Origin: an uncultured Paracoccaceae bacterium
GTDB taxonomy: Bacteria > Pseudomonadota > Alphaproteobacteria > Rhodobacterales > Rhodobacteraceae
DNA: 63,959 nucleotides
NCBI GenBank assembly: GCA_913043905.1
Contig: CAJWNQ010000008.1
Coordinates: 1 to 63,959, forward strand
Direction of reading: 5' to 3'
Of the stretch, positions 26,690 to 36,026 are shown one piece after another. Position numbers and translations under genes: made by a program. Positions within the stretch are counted from its first letter, which is position 1. Every line of letters begins with the position of its first letter. A model generated the notes under the pieces. The model was not told the DNA's origin. It saw nothing but the letters and a program-made list of their open reading frames with translations, and ran no database searches.

Positions 26690-28822
26690 TTATCCTTTAA
26701 GTTCTAGTCTACGAGCGTGTAAAACTGGTTCAGTATAACCTGATGGTTGAATTGCACCTTTAAAAACAAGATCACATGCTGCTTGAAAAGCAATTGATGT
26801 AAAGTTTGGTGCCATTGGTGAATACGCAGTGTCATTAATATTTTGGCCATCTACTACACCAGCCATTCGCTGCATAATTGTCATTACTTCTTCTTGTGAA
26901 ACGACACCATGATGTAACCAATTAGCGATATGCTGAGATGAAATACGGCACGTTGCGCGATCTTCCATCAGTCCAACGTTATTGATGTCTGGCACTTTGG
27001 AACAACCTACACCTTGATCAACCCAACGCACGACATAACCCAAAATACCTTGGGCATTGTTCTCAACTTCTTTTGTAATTTCGTCATTTGACCAATTTTG
27101 ACCTTGAGAGATAGGGAATTGTAAGATCGTATCCACAGAAGCGCGTTTTCCACCTGCCTTAATTTCATTTTGCCGCGCAAATACATCAACCTTGTGATAG
27201 TGCATTGCATGTAAGGTTGCTGCCGTCGGAGATGGTACCCAGGCACAATTAGCACCAGATTGTGGATGCCCTATTTTTTGTTCCATCATATCCGCCATAT
27301 TATCAGGAACCGCCCACATACCTTTGCCAATTTGAGCCTTACCTTGCAGGCCACATGCCAAGCCAATATCAATATTTTGATCTTCATAGGCCATAATCCA
27401 CGGCTGCTTTTTGATCTCATCTTTACATAGAAATGGGCCCGCTTCCATTGATGTATGAATTTCGTCACCCGTTCGGTCCAAGAACCCTGTATTTATGAAG
27501 GCCACCCGATTTTCTGCTGCACGAATACATTCCTTTAAATTTACAGTCGTTCGACGCTCTTCATCCATAATACCAATTTTTACTGTATACTGCGGCAAGC
27601 CCAGCGCTTTTTCTACTTCTGTAAAAATTCGGTCAGTAAATGCAACTTCTTTTGGGCCATGCATTTTTGGCTTTACGATATAAACTGATCCAGTCATGGA
27701 ATTGCCTGACTTTCTATCTAAGTCATGCATTGCGATTGCAACCGTAAACATTGCATCCATAAAGCCTTCACTAATCTCATTTCCATCTGCGTCTAGAATA
27801 GCTGGGTTAGTCATCAAATGACCAACATTTCGCACCAACATTAATGCTCTGCCCTTAAGAGAAAATGGTGAACCATTTGGAGCAATATAATTGCGATCAG
27901 GCAATAATCGGCGCAATAGTGTTTTCCCACCCTTTTTGAAACTACATGTTAGGTCACGTTTCATAAGTCCTAACCAGTTTGAATAGGCAAGAATTTTATC
28001 TTCAGCATCTACGGCAGCTACACTGTCCTCACAGTCCATGATTGCCGACATAGCACTCTCTAAGATTACATCCGAGATACCTGCTTTGTCAGCTTTACCA
28101 ATAGGTGTGTGAGCATTAAAATATAATTCAACATGTAAATTATTATTTTTGAGTAAAATAGTTTCTGGAGCATCTGGCTCATTACGGTAACCGGCGAACT
28201 GGCTAGTATTTTTTAGTTTTTTCCCATCTGCTAATAATTCCCCATCCTCAACCCAATAACGAGTTGCATCTGCATGAGATAAATCATGTAAAGGAAAAGT
28301 TTCATCTAAGAATCTTTTTGCGTAAGCTATCACTTCAGCACCACGTACAGGGTCATAATCTTTTGATTCTGATAGCCCCCCCAATACATCCGTGCCATAA
28401 ACAGAGTCATACAATGAACCATACCGAGCATTAGCAGCATTGAGTGCAAAGCGCGCATTAGTAATTGGAACAACTAACTGTGGCCCTGCAATAGACGCAA
28501 TTTCAGGATCAACATTAGAAGTTTTTATTTGAAAATCTGAACCTTCCTCAACCAAATAACCTATCGAGATCAGAAAACCTTTGTATTCTAATGCGTCAAA
28601 TGTTTTGCCTCGACGTTCTATGTGCCAGTTGTCAATTTTTTGTTTTAATTCTTTACGCTCTTTTAAAAGTGTTTTGTTTATTGGACCCAATGTTGAAACA
28701 ATTCCTGACAAACCCTTCCAGAAAGCGTCAGCAGATACATCAATACCAGGCAGTGCATTTGCTTCTACAAAATCAACAAGTTGGTCATCTACTTGCAATC
28801 CATATTTTTCTGTTCGTGCCAT
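26690..28822 (-). CDS. glcB: Malate synthase G
   Basis: GlcB condenses glyoxylate with acetyl-CoA to malate. The product is 710 residues, the size of the G isoform. Recognisable segments are [32 protein letters not shown], the [20 protein letters not shown] catalytic strand, and [23 protein letters not shown] 28822 (MARTEKYG) has GGAG 7 nt upstream. The leader holds a GC-rich hairpin and tandem palindromes, which suggests substrate-controlled expression. No isocitrate lyase or glcDEF genes lie beside it. Confidence 0.95.
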   Translation of the reverse strand: MARTEKYGLQVDDQLVDFVEANALPGIDVSADAFWKGLSGIVSTLGPINKTLLKERKELKQKIDNWHIERRGKTFDALEYKGFLISIGYLVEEGSDFQIKTSNVDPEIASIAGPQLVVPITNARFALNAANARYGSLYDSVYGTDVLGGLSESKDYDPVRGAEVIAYAKRFLDETFPLHDLSHADATRYWVEDGELLADGKKLKNTSQFAGYRNEPDAPETILLKNNNLHVELYFNAHTPIGKADKAGISDVILESAMSAIMDCEDSVAAVDAEDKILAYSNWLGLMKRDLTCSFKKGGKTLLRRLLPDRNYIAPNGSPFSLKGRALMLVRNVGHLMTNPAILDADGNEISEGFMDAMFTVAIAMHDLDRKSGNSMTGSVYIVKPKMHGPKEVAFTDRIFTEVEKALGLPQYTVKIGIMDEERRTTVNLKECIRAAENRVAFINTGFLDRTGDEIHTSMEAGPFLCKDEIKKQPWIMAYEDQNIDIGLACGLQGKAQIGKGMWAVPDNMADMMEQKIGHPQSGANCAWVPSPTAATLHAMHYHKVDVFARQNEIKAGGKRASVDTILQFPISQGQNWSNDEITKEVENNAQGILGYVVRWVDQGVGCSKVPDINNVGLMEDRATCRISSQHIANWLHHGVVSQEEVMTIMQRMAGVVDGQNINDTAYSPMAPNFTSIAFQAACDLVFKGAIQPSGYTEPVLHARRLELKG

Positions 28823-28844
28823 TTCTGTCTCCAACTGTTTAAGG

Positions 28845-28860
28845 TGGCGCACATGCGCCA
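28845..28860 (-). promoter_or_regulatory. GC-rich stem-loop in the glcB leader
   Basis: TGGCGCA (28845-28851) and TGCGCCA (28854-28860) are perfect reverse complements 2 nt apart. In mRNA a six-base stem with a four-base loop can form about 22 nt before the ATG, just upstream of the ribosome-binding GGAG. It could be a protein site or an mRNA structure. Confidence 0.5.
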
Positions 28861-28867
28861 ATTTATT

Positions 28868-28898
28868 GAAATAATTATTTCTAATTTAGAAATATTTC
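28868..28898. promoter_or_regulatory. Operator-like array of GAAAT/ATTTC half-sites upstream of glcB
   Basis: GAAATAATTATTTC (28868-28881) and GAAATATTTC (28889-28898) are both perfect palindromes, centred 19 bp apart. Between them, ATTTCTAA-T-TTAGAAAT (28877-28893) forms a third, overlapping palindrome. The array covers 46-76 bp upstream of the glcB start, where RNA polymerase would bind. The regulator is not in the window. Confidence 0.55.
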
Positions 28899-29066
28899 AA
28901 TTACTTATTTATTACTAAATATTGGCCAATTAATATTACCAATTATAAAAAGCAAGAAGTATATCGAATTCACTTTGATATATGCATGCAATCGTATACA
29001 ATTTTTCCTCTTGCAGTCTAGACTTATATCCACGCTTGTGTGCTAAATATTTATGGAAACATTAGG

Positions 29067-31625
29067 ATGAAACAAATTCAAACTCAAAAAATCTTACTTT
29101 CAGACTATCAAGAGCCTACCTTTTGGGTCGAATCTGTTAATCTACATTTTAAATTAGATCCCAATGCTACTCGTGTCATTTCAACAATCAAATTTACTCC
29201 AAATTTAAACCGCACTGATGGTCCACACGACTTAATTCTAGATGGACGCATGCTTAAATTAATCCATGTTGCAATTGATGGGCAGGTTTTGCAAAATCAG
29301 GATATATCTTTAGATGCTGAAGGTTTGAGTATTTCCGCTGACATTATTCCTCAAGCTGGTTTTATATGGAAAGCAGAAGTTGAAATAAACCCTGCTGGAA
29401 ATACAGCATTAGAGGGCTTATATATGTCAAATGGAATGTATTGCACTCAATGCGAGGCACAGGGCTTCCGCAAAATTACTTATTATCCAGATCGACCAGA
29501 TGTCATGGCATTATTTGATGTCACAATTGAAGGTGAGCAACCCGTACTTTTATCTAATGGCAACAAATACGGGCACGGAAAGTGGCAAGATCCTTGGGTG
29601 AAGCCAGCATATTTATTTGCTCTAGTTGCAGGGGATCTTACGTCCTATGACGATACGTTCATCACAACAAGTGGTCGTAAAATAGATTTACAAATTTTTG
29701 TTCGTGAGGGTGACCAAGGAAAATGTGAGTACGCCATGGATGCCTTAAAACGCTCTATGGCTTGGGATGAACAAAACTATGGGCGTGAATATGATCTTGA
29801 TTTATTTATGATTGTCGCAGTGGACGACTTTAATATGGGCGCAATGGAGAATAAAGGTTTAAACATTTTTAATTCAAAATACGTTTTGGCCAGCCCCAAG
29901 ACAGCTACTGATCGGGATTTCGAATTAATTGAAGGTATTATTGCACACGAATATTTTCATAACTGGACCGGCAATAGAATTACCTGCCAAAATTGGTTTC
30001 AACTATGCCTGAAAGAAGGTCTTACAGTTTTTCGAGATCAACAATTTAGCGCCGACCAGAGATCTCCTGCAGTAAAACGTATTGATGATGTTTTGCAATT
30101 ACGTGCACGGCAGTTTCGTGAAGATGCAGGTCCATTAGCACACCCATGTCGCCCTGAGGAATACATTGAAATTAACAATTTTTATACTTCAACCGTTTAC
30201 GAAAAAGGTTCTGAAGTTATTGGAATGTTAAAATTACTAGTTGGCGATATTAATTATTACAAATCGTTAGATCTATATTTTGATCGTCATGATGGGCAAG
30301 CCTGTACTATCGAAGATTGGATACAAGTATTTGAAGATACATGTGAAATGGATCTCACCCAATTCAAATTATGGTATAGCCAAAGTGGAACACCAAAGGT
30401 AACCGTCTCTGAAAGCTATAATGATGGAACCTTAAGCTTAAAACTAACTCAGGATGAGTTTCCTTCCAATAACCGCAGGGGAAAGTCAGCTCAAGTAATT
30501 CCTATACGTACTGGATTTATTGGTGCCAATGGAAAAGAAATCCTGCCCGAAACTGTACTTGAATTAAATGAAAGCTCTCAAACTTTTAGCTTTGAAGTAG
30601 CCGAACACCCTACAGTTTCACTACTCCGCGGTTTTTCAGCGCCTATAATTTTAGAGCATAGAGTTAGTGCCAAGACTTCATCCTTCCTGTTTGCAAATGA
30701 CACAGATACTTTCAATAAATGGGAAGCCGGTCGCAATATCGCAATGGAATTGCTCACAGAGGCGGCAAATGGAAACACCACCGATCCATCTTCATATATA
30801 GGTGCGCTAGACACACTTATTAGTGATGAAACATTAGACCCAGCATACCGGTCGTTACTATTAATGCTTCCAACCCAAGAAGCAATCGCACAGAGCCTTT
30901 TTGATAAAGACCACGTACCCGATCCAGATCAAATTTATATTTCTCGACACGAATTAGAGACGGCCATTGCAAAAGAGTTAAATAGTAAACTACCCGATCT
31001 ATACAATAAGCTAGCAATAGAGGGCCCGTTTAATCCTAATTCTAAAGCAGCAGGAAAACGCGCCCTACGTAGCACGGCACTAAAGTTAATAACGAAACTT
31101 GATCATGGAAAAACTGCGCATCAACAATTTATAACTTCAAATAACATGACCGAACAATTATCTGCACTATCTCTAACAATCTCAGCTGGTGTTGGGGAAA
31201 AGCCTTCTAATCAATTCTATGAACAATGGAAGTCAGACCCTTTAGTAATAGATAAATGGTTCACTATTCAGGTTATATCTGCGCTGCCAAGTGAAGCACT
31301 TAACGTAACTCAGGCTTTGACACTTCATCATGATTTTAATTGGAAAAATCCCAATAGATTTCGCAGCTTGGTAGGAGCTTTTGCTAGCTCACCAGCAGCA
31401 TTTCATGCTTCAGATGGGTCGGGGTATACTTTTGTTACAGACTGGTTGATAAAATTGGATGCAATCAACCCCCAAACAGCTGCTCGAATGTGTGGGGTCT
31501 TCGAAACCTGGTCACGTTACAATAAAAAACGCCAAACTTTGATCACAACTCAGTTGCGTAGAATTCAAACAACTCCAAATCTTTCTAGGGATACTTTAGA
31601 AATTGTGAGTAAAATTTTAGGCTAA
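29067..31625 (+). CDS. pepN: Aminopeptidase N
   Basis: PepN is the main cytoplasmic M1 aminopeptidase. The product is 852 residues. GAMEN (258-262) binds the peptide N-terminus, and HEYFH (294-298) with a later Glu binds zinc. The C-terminal half is the all-helical domain of bacterial PepN. I prefer ATG 29067 (MKQIQTQK), which matches the family N-terminus, over a GTG at 29040. It is divergent from glcB across 244 bp that contain the glcB operator array; I see no gene in that gap. Confidence 0.94.
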   Translation: MKQIQTQKILLSDYQEPTFWVESVNLHFKLDPNATRVISTIKFTPNLNRTDGPHDLILDGRMLKLIHVAIDGQVLQNQDISLDAEGLSISADIIPQAGFIWKAEVEINPAGNTALEGLYMSNGMYCTQCEAQGFRKITYYPDRPDVMALFDVTIEGEQPVLLSNGNKYGHGKWQDPWVKPAYLFALVAGDLTSYDDTFITTSGRKIDLQIFVREGDQGKCEYAMDALKRSMAWDEQNYGREYDLDLFMIVAVDDFNMGAMENKGLNIFNSKYVLASPKTATDRDFELIEGIIAHEYFHNWTGNRITCQNWFQLCLKEGLTVFRDQQFSADQRSPAVKRIDDVLQLRARQFREDAGPLAHPCRPEEYIEINNFYTSTVYEKGSEVIGMLKLLVGDINYYKSLDLYFDRHDGQACTIEDWIQVFEDTCEMDLTQFKLWYSQSGTPKVTVSESYNDGTLSLKLTQDEFPSNNRRGKSAQVIPIRTGFIGANGKEILPETVLELNESSQTFSFEVAEHPTVSLLRGFSAPIILEHRVSAKTSSFLFANDTDTFNKWEAGRNIAMELLTEAANGNTTDPSSYIGALDTLISDETLDPAYRSLLLMLPTQEAIAQSLFDKDHVPDPDQIYISRHELETAIAKELNSKLPDLYNKLAIEGPFNPNSKAAGKRALRSTALKLITKLDHGKTAHQQFITSNNMTEQLSALSLTISAGVGEKPSNQFYEQWKSDPLVIDKWFTIQVISALPSEALNVTQALTLHHDFNWKNPNRFRSLVGAFASSPAAFHASDGSGYTFVTDWLIKLDAINPQTAARMCGVFETWSRYNKKRQTLITTQLRRIQTTPNLSRDTLEIVSKILG

Positions 31626-31779
31626 AATATAAAACTTATAATTAATAAAATTCGCATCAAACTTAGACAAATAATTTAAATTAAAAGGTATATAAAAATT
31701 TTATAAGATAATCACGTATCATGTGGGTAGCCTAAATTATTATAAATTTATGATTACTTTATTAGCTTTGGTTTTTAGA

Positions 31780-31824
31780 TATAATTTGACTAGCAAGTGA
31801 GACGTTTCTCACTTGCTAGTCAAA
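31780..31824 (+). promoter_or_regulatory. TATAAT box abutting an 18-bp perfect inverted repeat upstream of gatB
   Basis: TTTGACTAGCAAGTGAGA (31785-31802) and TCTCACTTGCTAGTCAAA (31807-31824) are exact reverse complements around loop CGTT. A consensus TATAAT (31780-31785) touches the left arm, so transcription from it would start near 31792 inside the repeat. No good -35 box is seen. No T-run follows on either strand, so it is a poor intrinsic terminator for pepN. The ATG of gatB is 46 nt downstream. Confidence 0.55.
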
Positions 31825-31870
31825 CGTTGCGGCCTTAAAACCAGCGGCAGTTATTGCAAGAGAGTAAACC

Positions 31871-33382
31871 ATGTCAGACCTTACATATGAAGAACCAAAA
31901 CCAAAAATTTATTCAGGTGCCAAAGGTGACTGGGAATTAGTAATTGGGTTAGAAGTTCACGCACAAGTTGCATCAAAATCTAAATTATTTTCAGGTGCAT
32001 CAACACAATTTGGAAATGAACCAAATTCAAACGTCTCCATGGTTGATGCAGCAATGCCTGGAATGTTACCTGTCATTAATGAATTCTGCGTAGAGCAAGC
32101 GGTGCGAACTGGACTTGGCCTTAAAGCTGCAATAAATTTATATTCCGCGTTTGATCGAAAAAATTACTTTTATCCTGATTTGCCTCAAGGTTATCAAATA
32201 AGCCAACTTTACCATCCGATTGTTGGTGAAGGTGAAATTTTAGTAGATATGGAGCCTGGGATTGCACGTAACGTTAGAGTAGAGAGAATACACTTAGAGC
32301 AAGACGCTGGAAAATCTGTACACGACATGGATCCCAATATGTCTTTTGTAGATTTAAATCGTACAGGCGTTGCTTTAATGGAAATTGTATCGATGCCTGA
32401 TATTCGCAGTCCTGAAGAAGCCGCTGCATATGTGACGAAGCTGCGGCAAATTTTACGCTATTTAGGGACCTGTGATGGCAACATGCAAAACGGTAACATG
32501 CGCGCTGATGTTAACGTTTCAGTCTGCCCAAGCGGTCAATATGAAAAATTTCGAGCAACAGGTGATTTTAGTCACCTAGGGACACGCTGCGAATTAAAAA
32601 ATATGAATTCAATGCGTTTTATTCAAATGGCAATTGATTTTGAAGCACGGCGCCAAATTGCCATCCTAGAAGATGGTGGAACTATTAATCAAGAAACACG
32701 TCTCTATGATGCTGATAAAAACGAGACGCGTTCTATGCGATCTAAAGAAGAGGCACACGATTATCGCTACTTCCCTGATCCAGATTTGCTACCTTTAGAA
32801 ATTGAACAATCTTGGGTAAATGAAATAGCGGCTAGCTTGCCTGAACTTCCAGATGCAAAAAAAGCACGATTTGTAATTGAATTTGGAGTTACTGAATACG
32901 ATGCGAGCGTTTTGACCGCTGATGCAATCGATGCAGATTATTTCGAAGCGGTTGCACAAGGCCGAGATGGTAAACAAGCAGCAAATTGGGTAATAAACGA
33001 GCTGTTTGGGCGCTTAAACAAAGCAAATTTGATTATTTCAGACAGTCCAATTTCCTCAAATCAGTTAGGTGCTATTTTAGATTTGATTTCAAAAGGTGAC
33101 ATTTCAGGCAAAATTGCAAAGGATCTTTTTGAGATTGTTTGGAACGAAGGTGGGGATCCAACTGAAATTGTAGAAATTAGGGCTATGAAGCAGGTTACAG
33201 ATACGGGTGCCATAGAGACAGCTGTTGATAAAATTATGGCTGATAACCCAGATCAAGTACTAAAAGCACAAGCAAATCCAAAATTAGCAGGTTGGTTTGT
33301 GGGGCAAGTGATGAAGGTAACAGGCGGAAAAGCAAATCCAAAAGTTGTTAACCAAATTATTGCAAGTAAGCTTAACATTTAA
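31871..33382 (+). CDS. gatB: Aspartyl/glutamyl-tRNA(Asn/Gln) amidotransferase subunit B
   Basis: GatB is the kinase and tRNA-binding subunit of the GatCAB complex, which converts misacylated Glu-tRNA(Gln) and Asp-tRNA(Asn). The product is 503 residues. [20 protein letters not shown] opens the cradle domain; [20 protein letters not shown] and NVNVSVCPS-like segments follow; the C-terminal YqeY-like tail domain starts near residue 360. The start is fixed by AAGAGAG 7 nt upstream. gatC and gatA are not adjacent. Confidence 0.95.
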   Translation: MSDLTYEEPKPKIYSGAKGDWELVIGLEVHAQVASKSKLFSGASTQFGNEPNSNVSMVDAAMPGMLPVINEFCVEQAVRTGLGLKAAINLYSAFDRKNYFYPDLPQGYQISQLYHPIVGEGEILVDMEPGIARNVRVERIHLEQDAGKSVHDMDPNMSFVDLNRTGVALMEIVSMPDIRSPEEAAAYVTKLRQILRYLGTCDGNMQNGNMRADVNVSVCPSGQYEKFRATGDFSHLGTRCELKNMNSMRFIQMAIDFEARRQIAILEDGGTINQETRLYDADKNETRSMRSKEEAHDYRYFPDPDLLPLEIEQSWVNEIAASLPELPDAKKARFVIEFGVTEYDASVLTADAIDADYFEAVAQGRDGKQAANWVINELFGRLNKANLIISDSPISSNQLGAILDLISKGDISGKIAKDLFEIVWNEGGDPTEIVEIRAMKQVTDTGAIETAVDKIMADNPDQVLKAQANPKLAGWFVGQVMKVTGGKANPKVVNQIIASKLNI

Positions 33383-33501
33383 AAATTTGATTTTTATAAA
33401 CTTCAGTAAAGTTTATGACCTTCTAAAAAATAGTGAGTAATTGCGCCTATAATAATATTTTAATGATACGGACAAATAATTTTAAAACTTGCACTCTTGA
33501 A

Positions 33502-33531
33502 TTGACGCTGTGAAATAGTAATATGTATAAA
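33502..33531 (+). promoter_or_regulatory. Sigma-70-like promoter before the DUF4177 gene
   Basis: TTGACG (33502-33507) and TATAAA (33526-33531) are 18 bases apart. Predicted transcription starts near 33538, 22 nt before ATG 33560. It lies in the 177-bp gap after gatB. Confidence 0.5.
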
Positions 33532-33559
33532 ATACAACTGCATACGTTTGGAATAGATT

Positions 33560-33958
33560 ATGGCAAATTTTGAGTACAAAGTGATCCCGGCACCTACTGC
33601 GGGCAAAAAAGCAAAAGGTGTAAAAGGTGCAGATGGGCGTTTTGCCAATGCATTGGCAGAAGAAATCAATAATTTAGCTAAAACTGGCTGGGAATACTTA
33701 CGTTCAGAAAGTCTCCCATCTGTCGAACGTCCAGGCTTTATGCGCAAACGTCGCGAAGTATATCAAAATATATTAGTGTTTCGCCGTGAAACTAATCTTG
33801 AAGTAGATACTGAAATTATTGAAAAGGTTGAAAGTTTCAACCCATTTAAAAGCTTTTCAGCAAAAAAAGAACCTTTTTTTTCCAAAAGTAATGATTCACC
33901 CACTTCAGAACCCCTAAATCTCTATGAAAATATAGATCTAAAGCCAGAAGAACTTTAA
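33560..33958 (+). CDS. DUF4177 domain protein
   Basis: The 132-residue product starts MANFEYKVIPAP, followed by a helix (FANALAEEINNLAKTGWEYL) and a strand (YQNILVFRRE). This beta-helix-beta layout with the GWEY turn is the DUF4177 hallmark. After residue 80 the protein is a poorly conserved, probably disordered tail rich in Ser, Pro and Glu. Function is unknown. Its TAA stop overlaps the stop codon of bolA on the opposite strand. Confidence 0.8.
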   Translation: MANFEYKVIPAPTAGKKAKGVKGADGRFANALAEEINNLAKTGWEYLRSESLPSVERPGFMRKRREVYQNILVFRRETNLEVDTEIIEKVESFNPFKSFSAKKEPFFSKSNDSPTSEPLNLYENIDLKPEEL

Positions 33959-34209
33959 GAAGCGCCAAGATCTAAGGATAGAGCGTGTAAACCGTCATTA
34001 AATTCTGTTTTTAATTGTGACATTACTGCTCGATGCGCTGCGACACGTGTCATATTTGCAAATTTAGACGATCTTATTTTAACATTAAAATGTGTTTCTT
34101 CACCTTCACGAAACCCGCCATGACCACGATGTGCTTCACTATCATCTACAACGATTAACTCGCTAGGATCAAATGCAAGTGTCAAAGCTGCAGTAATTCT
34201 TGTTTTCAT
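33955..34209 (-). CDS. bolA: BolA family protein
   Basis: BolA proteins partner monothiol glutaredoxins in iron-sulfur or haem sensing. The 84-residue product has DDSEAHRGHGGFREGEETHF, with the conserved His residues, and MTRVAAHRAVMSQL, followed by the GLHALSLDL C-terminal strand. AGGAAA precedes the ATG. It is divergent from the J-domain gene, an arrangement I know from other Rhodobacteraceae. Confidence 0.92.
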   Translation of the reverse strand: MKTRITAALTLAFDPSELIVVDDSEAHRGHGGFREGEETHFNVKIRSSKFANMTRVAAHRAVMSQLKTEFNDGLHALSLDLGAS

Positions 34210-34298
34210 TTCACTTTCCTTTTAATTACCCCTTGGCAACAGTCAGGAATATAGTAGTATTTCTTACCTGACTCGGGCAAGTGAATAAAGGACCTAAA

Positions 34299-34943
34299 AT
34301 GGCAGACCGGCGCACCATGAATTTTGATTTCGACATTTCTGTATCAGCAGATAAAAAAAAGCGTGCCCGTACGCGCCGTGGAATGTCCGGAGCATCTGAA
34401 ACATCAAAGATGACTTGTCAGCACGCAGAGTGCCAGGAGCCTGGAAAATATCGAGCTCCCTTGAATCCAGACAATTTAGAAGAGTTTCGTTGGTTTTGCT
34501 TAGCGCATATTCGCCAATTCAACCAAAAATGGAATTTCTTTGAGACACATACTGAAGAAGAGCTACAAGAACAGTTTGCAGCAGATCGAGTTTGGGAACG
34601 AAAAACTGAACCCCTAGGGAAACAAACTGCTGAACAACGTGCTTGGGCACGCTTAGGTATAGAAGACCCTCATCAAGTCTTAGGAGAAAACGCTACTAAA
34701 AATCCAGGTAAGGGGGATTCGTTAGGTGGCTCAAAACGCCTCCCTGCTGACGAACGCAAAGCAATTGATATCTTGGAAGCCAAAGACAATTGGACTAAGC
34801 CAGAGTTGCGAAAAAAATACAAATCTCTAATTAAAGAATTACATCCAGACCTGAATGGTGGAGATCGCAGTCAAGAAGAATTCCTCCAGAAAGTTGTTTG
34901 GGCATGGGATCAGGTAAAAAACAGTTCTAATTTTAAAGATTAG
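34299..34943 (+). CDS. J-domain (DnaJ-class) co-chaperone-like protein
   Basis: The 214-residue product has a cysteine-containing N-terminal region (MTCQHAECQEPGKYRAP and FCLAHIRQFN, resembling a small zinc site) and a C-terminal J-domain with HPD at 182-184 (KELHPDLNGG). A J-domain at the C-terminus is unlike DnaJ itself. It should stimulate a DnaK-type ATPase; the client is unknown. I prefer ATG 34299 (MADRRTMN) with AAGGA before it; a GTG at 34281 is possible. It precedes cobS, separated by a hairpin. Confidence 0.85.
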   Translation: MADRRTMNFDFDISVSADKKKRARTRRGMSGASETSKMTCQHAECQEPGKYRAPLNPDNLEEFRWFCLAHIRQFNQKWNFFETHTEEELQEQFAADRVWERKTEPLGKQTAEQRAWARLGIEDPHQVLGENATKNPGKGDSLGGSKRLPADERKAIDILEAKDNWTKPELRKKYKSLIKELHPDLNGGDRSQEEFLQKVVWAWDQVKNSSNFKD

Positions 34944-34978
34944 GTTCTAATACGACCACAAAGTCGCATTAGAACTTT
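34944..34978 (+). terminator. Stem-loop after the J-domain gene
   Basis: GTTCTAATACGAC (34944-34956) pairs with GTCGCATTAGAAC (34963-34975), with one A-C mismatch and a 6-nt loop, followed by TTT. The stem is strong but the T-tail short, so it may attenuate more than terminate before cobS. Confidence 0.6.
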
Positions 34979-35054
34979 CCATAAACAGTTTGCGTACTAT
35001 TTTGCATTTAAGAACAGCTTGATTTGATATCAAGCCATATAAAGGATTATTCAC

Positions 35055-36026
35055 ATGGCAGACGGCACTTTGGACATCGGACAACCTACCGTAAAATATT
35101 CAGTTAGGGATCTGTTTGGGATCGACAGTGACATGGAAGTGATGGGCTTTTCTGAGAGTTCGGATCGTGTGCCTGATATCGACAGTACGTATAAATTTGA
35201 TCACGATACAACATTAGCTATATTAGCTGGCTACACATATAACCGTCGCGTTATGATCCAAGGATACCACGGAACAGGCAAGTCAACTCACATCGAACAA
35301 ATTGGTGCTCGTCTAAATTGGCCGACTGTGCGCGTAAATTTGGATAGCCATATTTCTCGAATAGATTTAATAGGAAAAGACGCTATTAAATTAGTAGACG
35401 GCAAGCAGGTTACTGAATTCCAAGAGGGCATATTGCCATGGGCATTGCGAAACCCAGTTGCAATTGTGTTTGACGAATATGATGCAGGTCGAGCTGACGT
35501 AATGTTTGTTATCCAACGTGTTTTAGAGGTAGATGGAAAGTTAACTTTACTTGATCAAAATAAAGTAATTTCACCCCACCCATCTTTTCGCTTATTCGCC
35601 ACAGCAAATACTGTGGGTTTAGGTGATACAACTGGATTGTATCATGGCACACAGCAAATTAATCAAGGTCAGATGGATAGATGGTCAATTGTTTCCACCC
35701 TAAATTATCTACCACATTCACAAGAAACAGAAATAGTTACAGCTAAAAACCCAGGTACAGATGCAGAAATGATTGGCCGAATGGTTACCGTTGCCGAGTT
35801 GACGCGAAATGCATTTATGAATGGTGATATTTCAACAGTTATGTCACCACGTACAGTAATTGCATGGGCTCAGAATACAAATATATTTAAAGATGTGGGC
35901 TTTGCCTTCCGTCTAACATTTTTAAATAAGTGCGACGAATTAGAGCGTGAAACGGTTGCAGAATTTTACCAACGCCTTTTTGATGAAGAACTTCCTGAAA
36001 GTGCCGCATCCGTAAGTCTGGGTTAA
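35055..36026 (+). CDS. cobS: Cobaltochelatase subunit CobS
   Basis: CobS is the AAA+ ATPase that, with CobT, drives CobN to insert cobalt into hydrogenobyrinate a,c-diamide in aerobic B12 synthesis. The product is 323 residues. The Walker A motif is GYHGTGKS (70-77), and Walker B sits in [12 protein letters not shown]. The [20 protein letters not shown] loop is typical. AAGGA precedes ATG 35055. It is coupled to cobT by TAATG. No cobN lies in the window, and I see no cobalamin riboswitch upstream. Confidence 0.95.
   Translation: MADGTLDIGQPTVKYSVRDLFGIDSDMEVMGFSESSDRVPDIDSTYKFDHDTTLAILAGYTYNRRVMIQGYHGTGKSTHIEQIGARLNWPTVRVNLDSHISRIDLIGKDAIKLVDGKQVTEFQEGILPWALRNPVAIVFDEYDAGRADVMFVIQRVLEVDGKLTLLDQNKVISPHPSFRLFATANTVGLGDTTGLYHGTQQINQGQMDRWSIVSTLNYLPHSQETEIVTAKNPGTDAEMIGRMVTVAELTRNAFMNGDISTVMSPRTVIAWAQNTNIFKDVGFAFRLTFLNKCDELERETVAEFYQRLFDEELPESAASVSLG

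Noticed and set aside
33396-33416. 8-bp AT-rich stem after gatB
   Set aside because: No T-run follows on the plus strand and the stem is weak, so terminator status is unsupported.
34979-35054. Cobalamin riboswitch before cobS
   Set aside because: The gap is too short and lacks a B12-box-like sequence.
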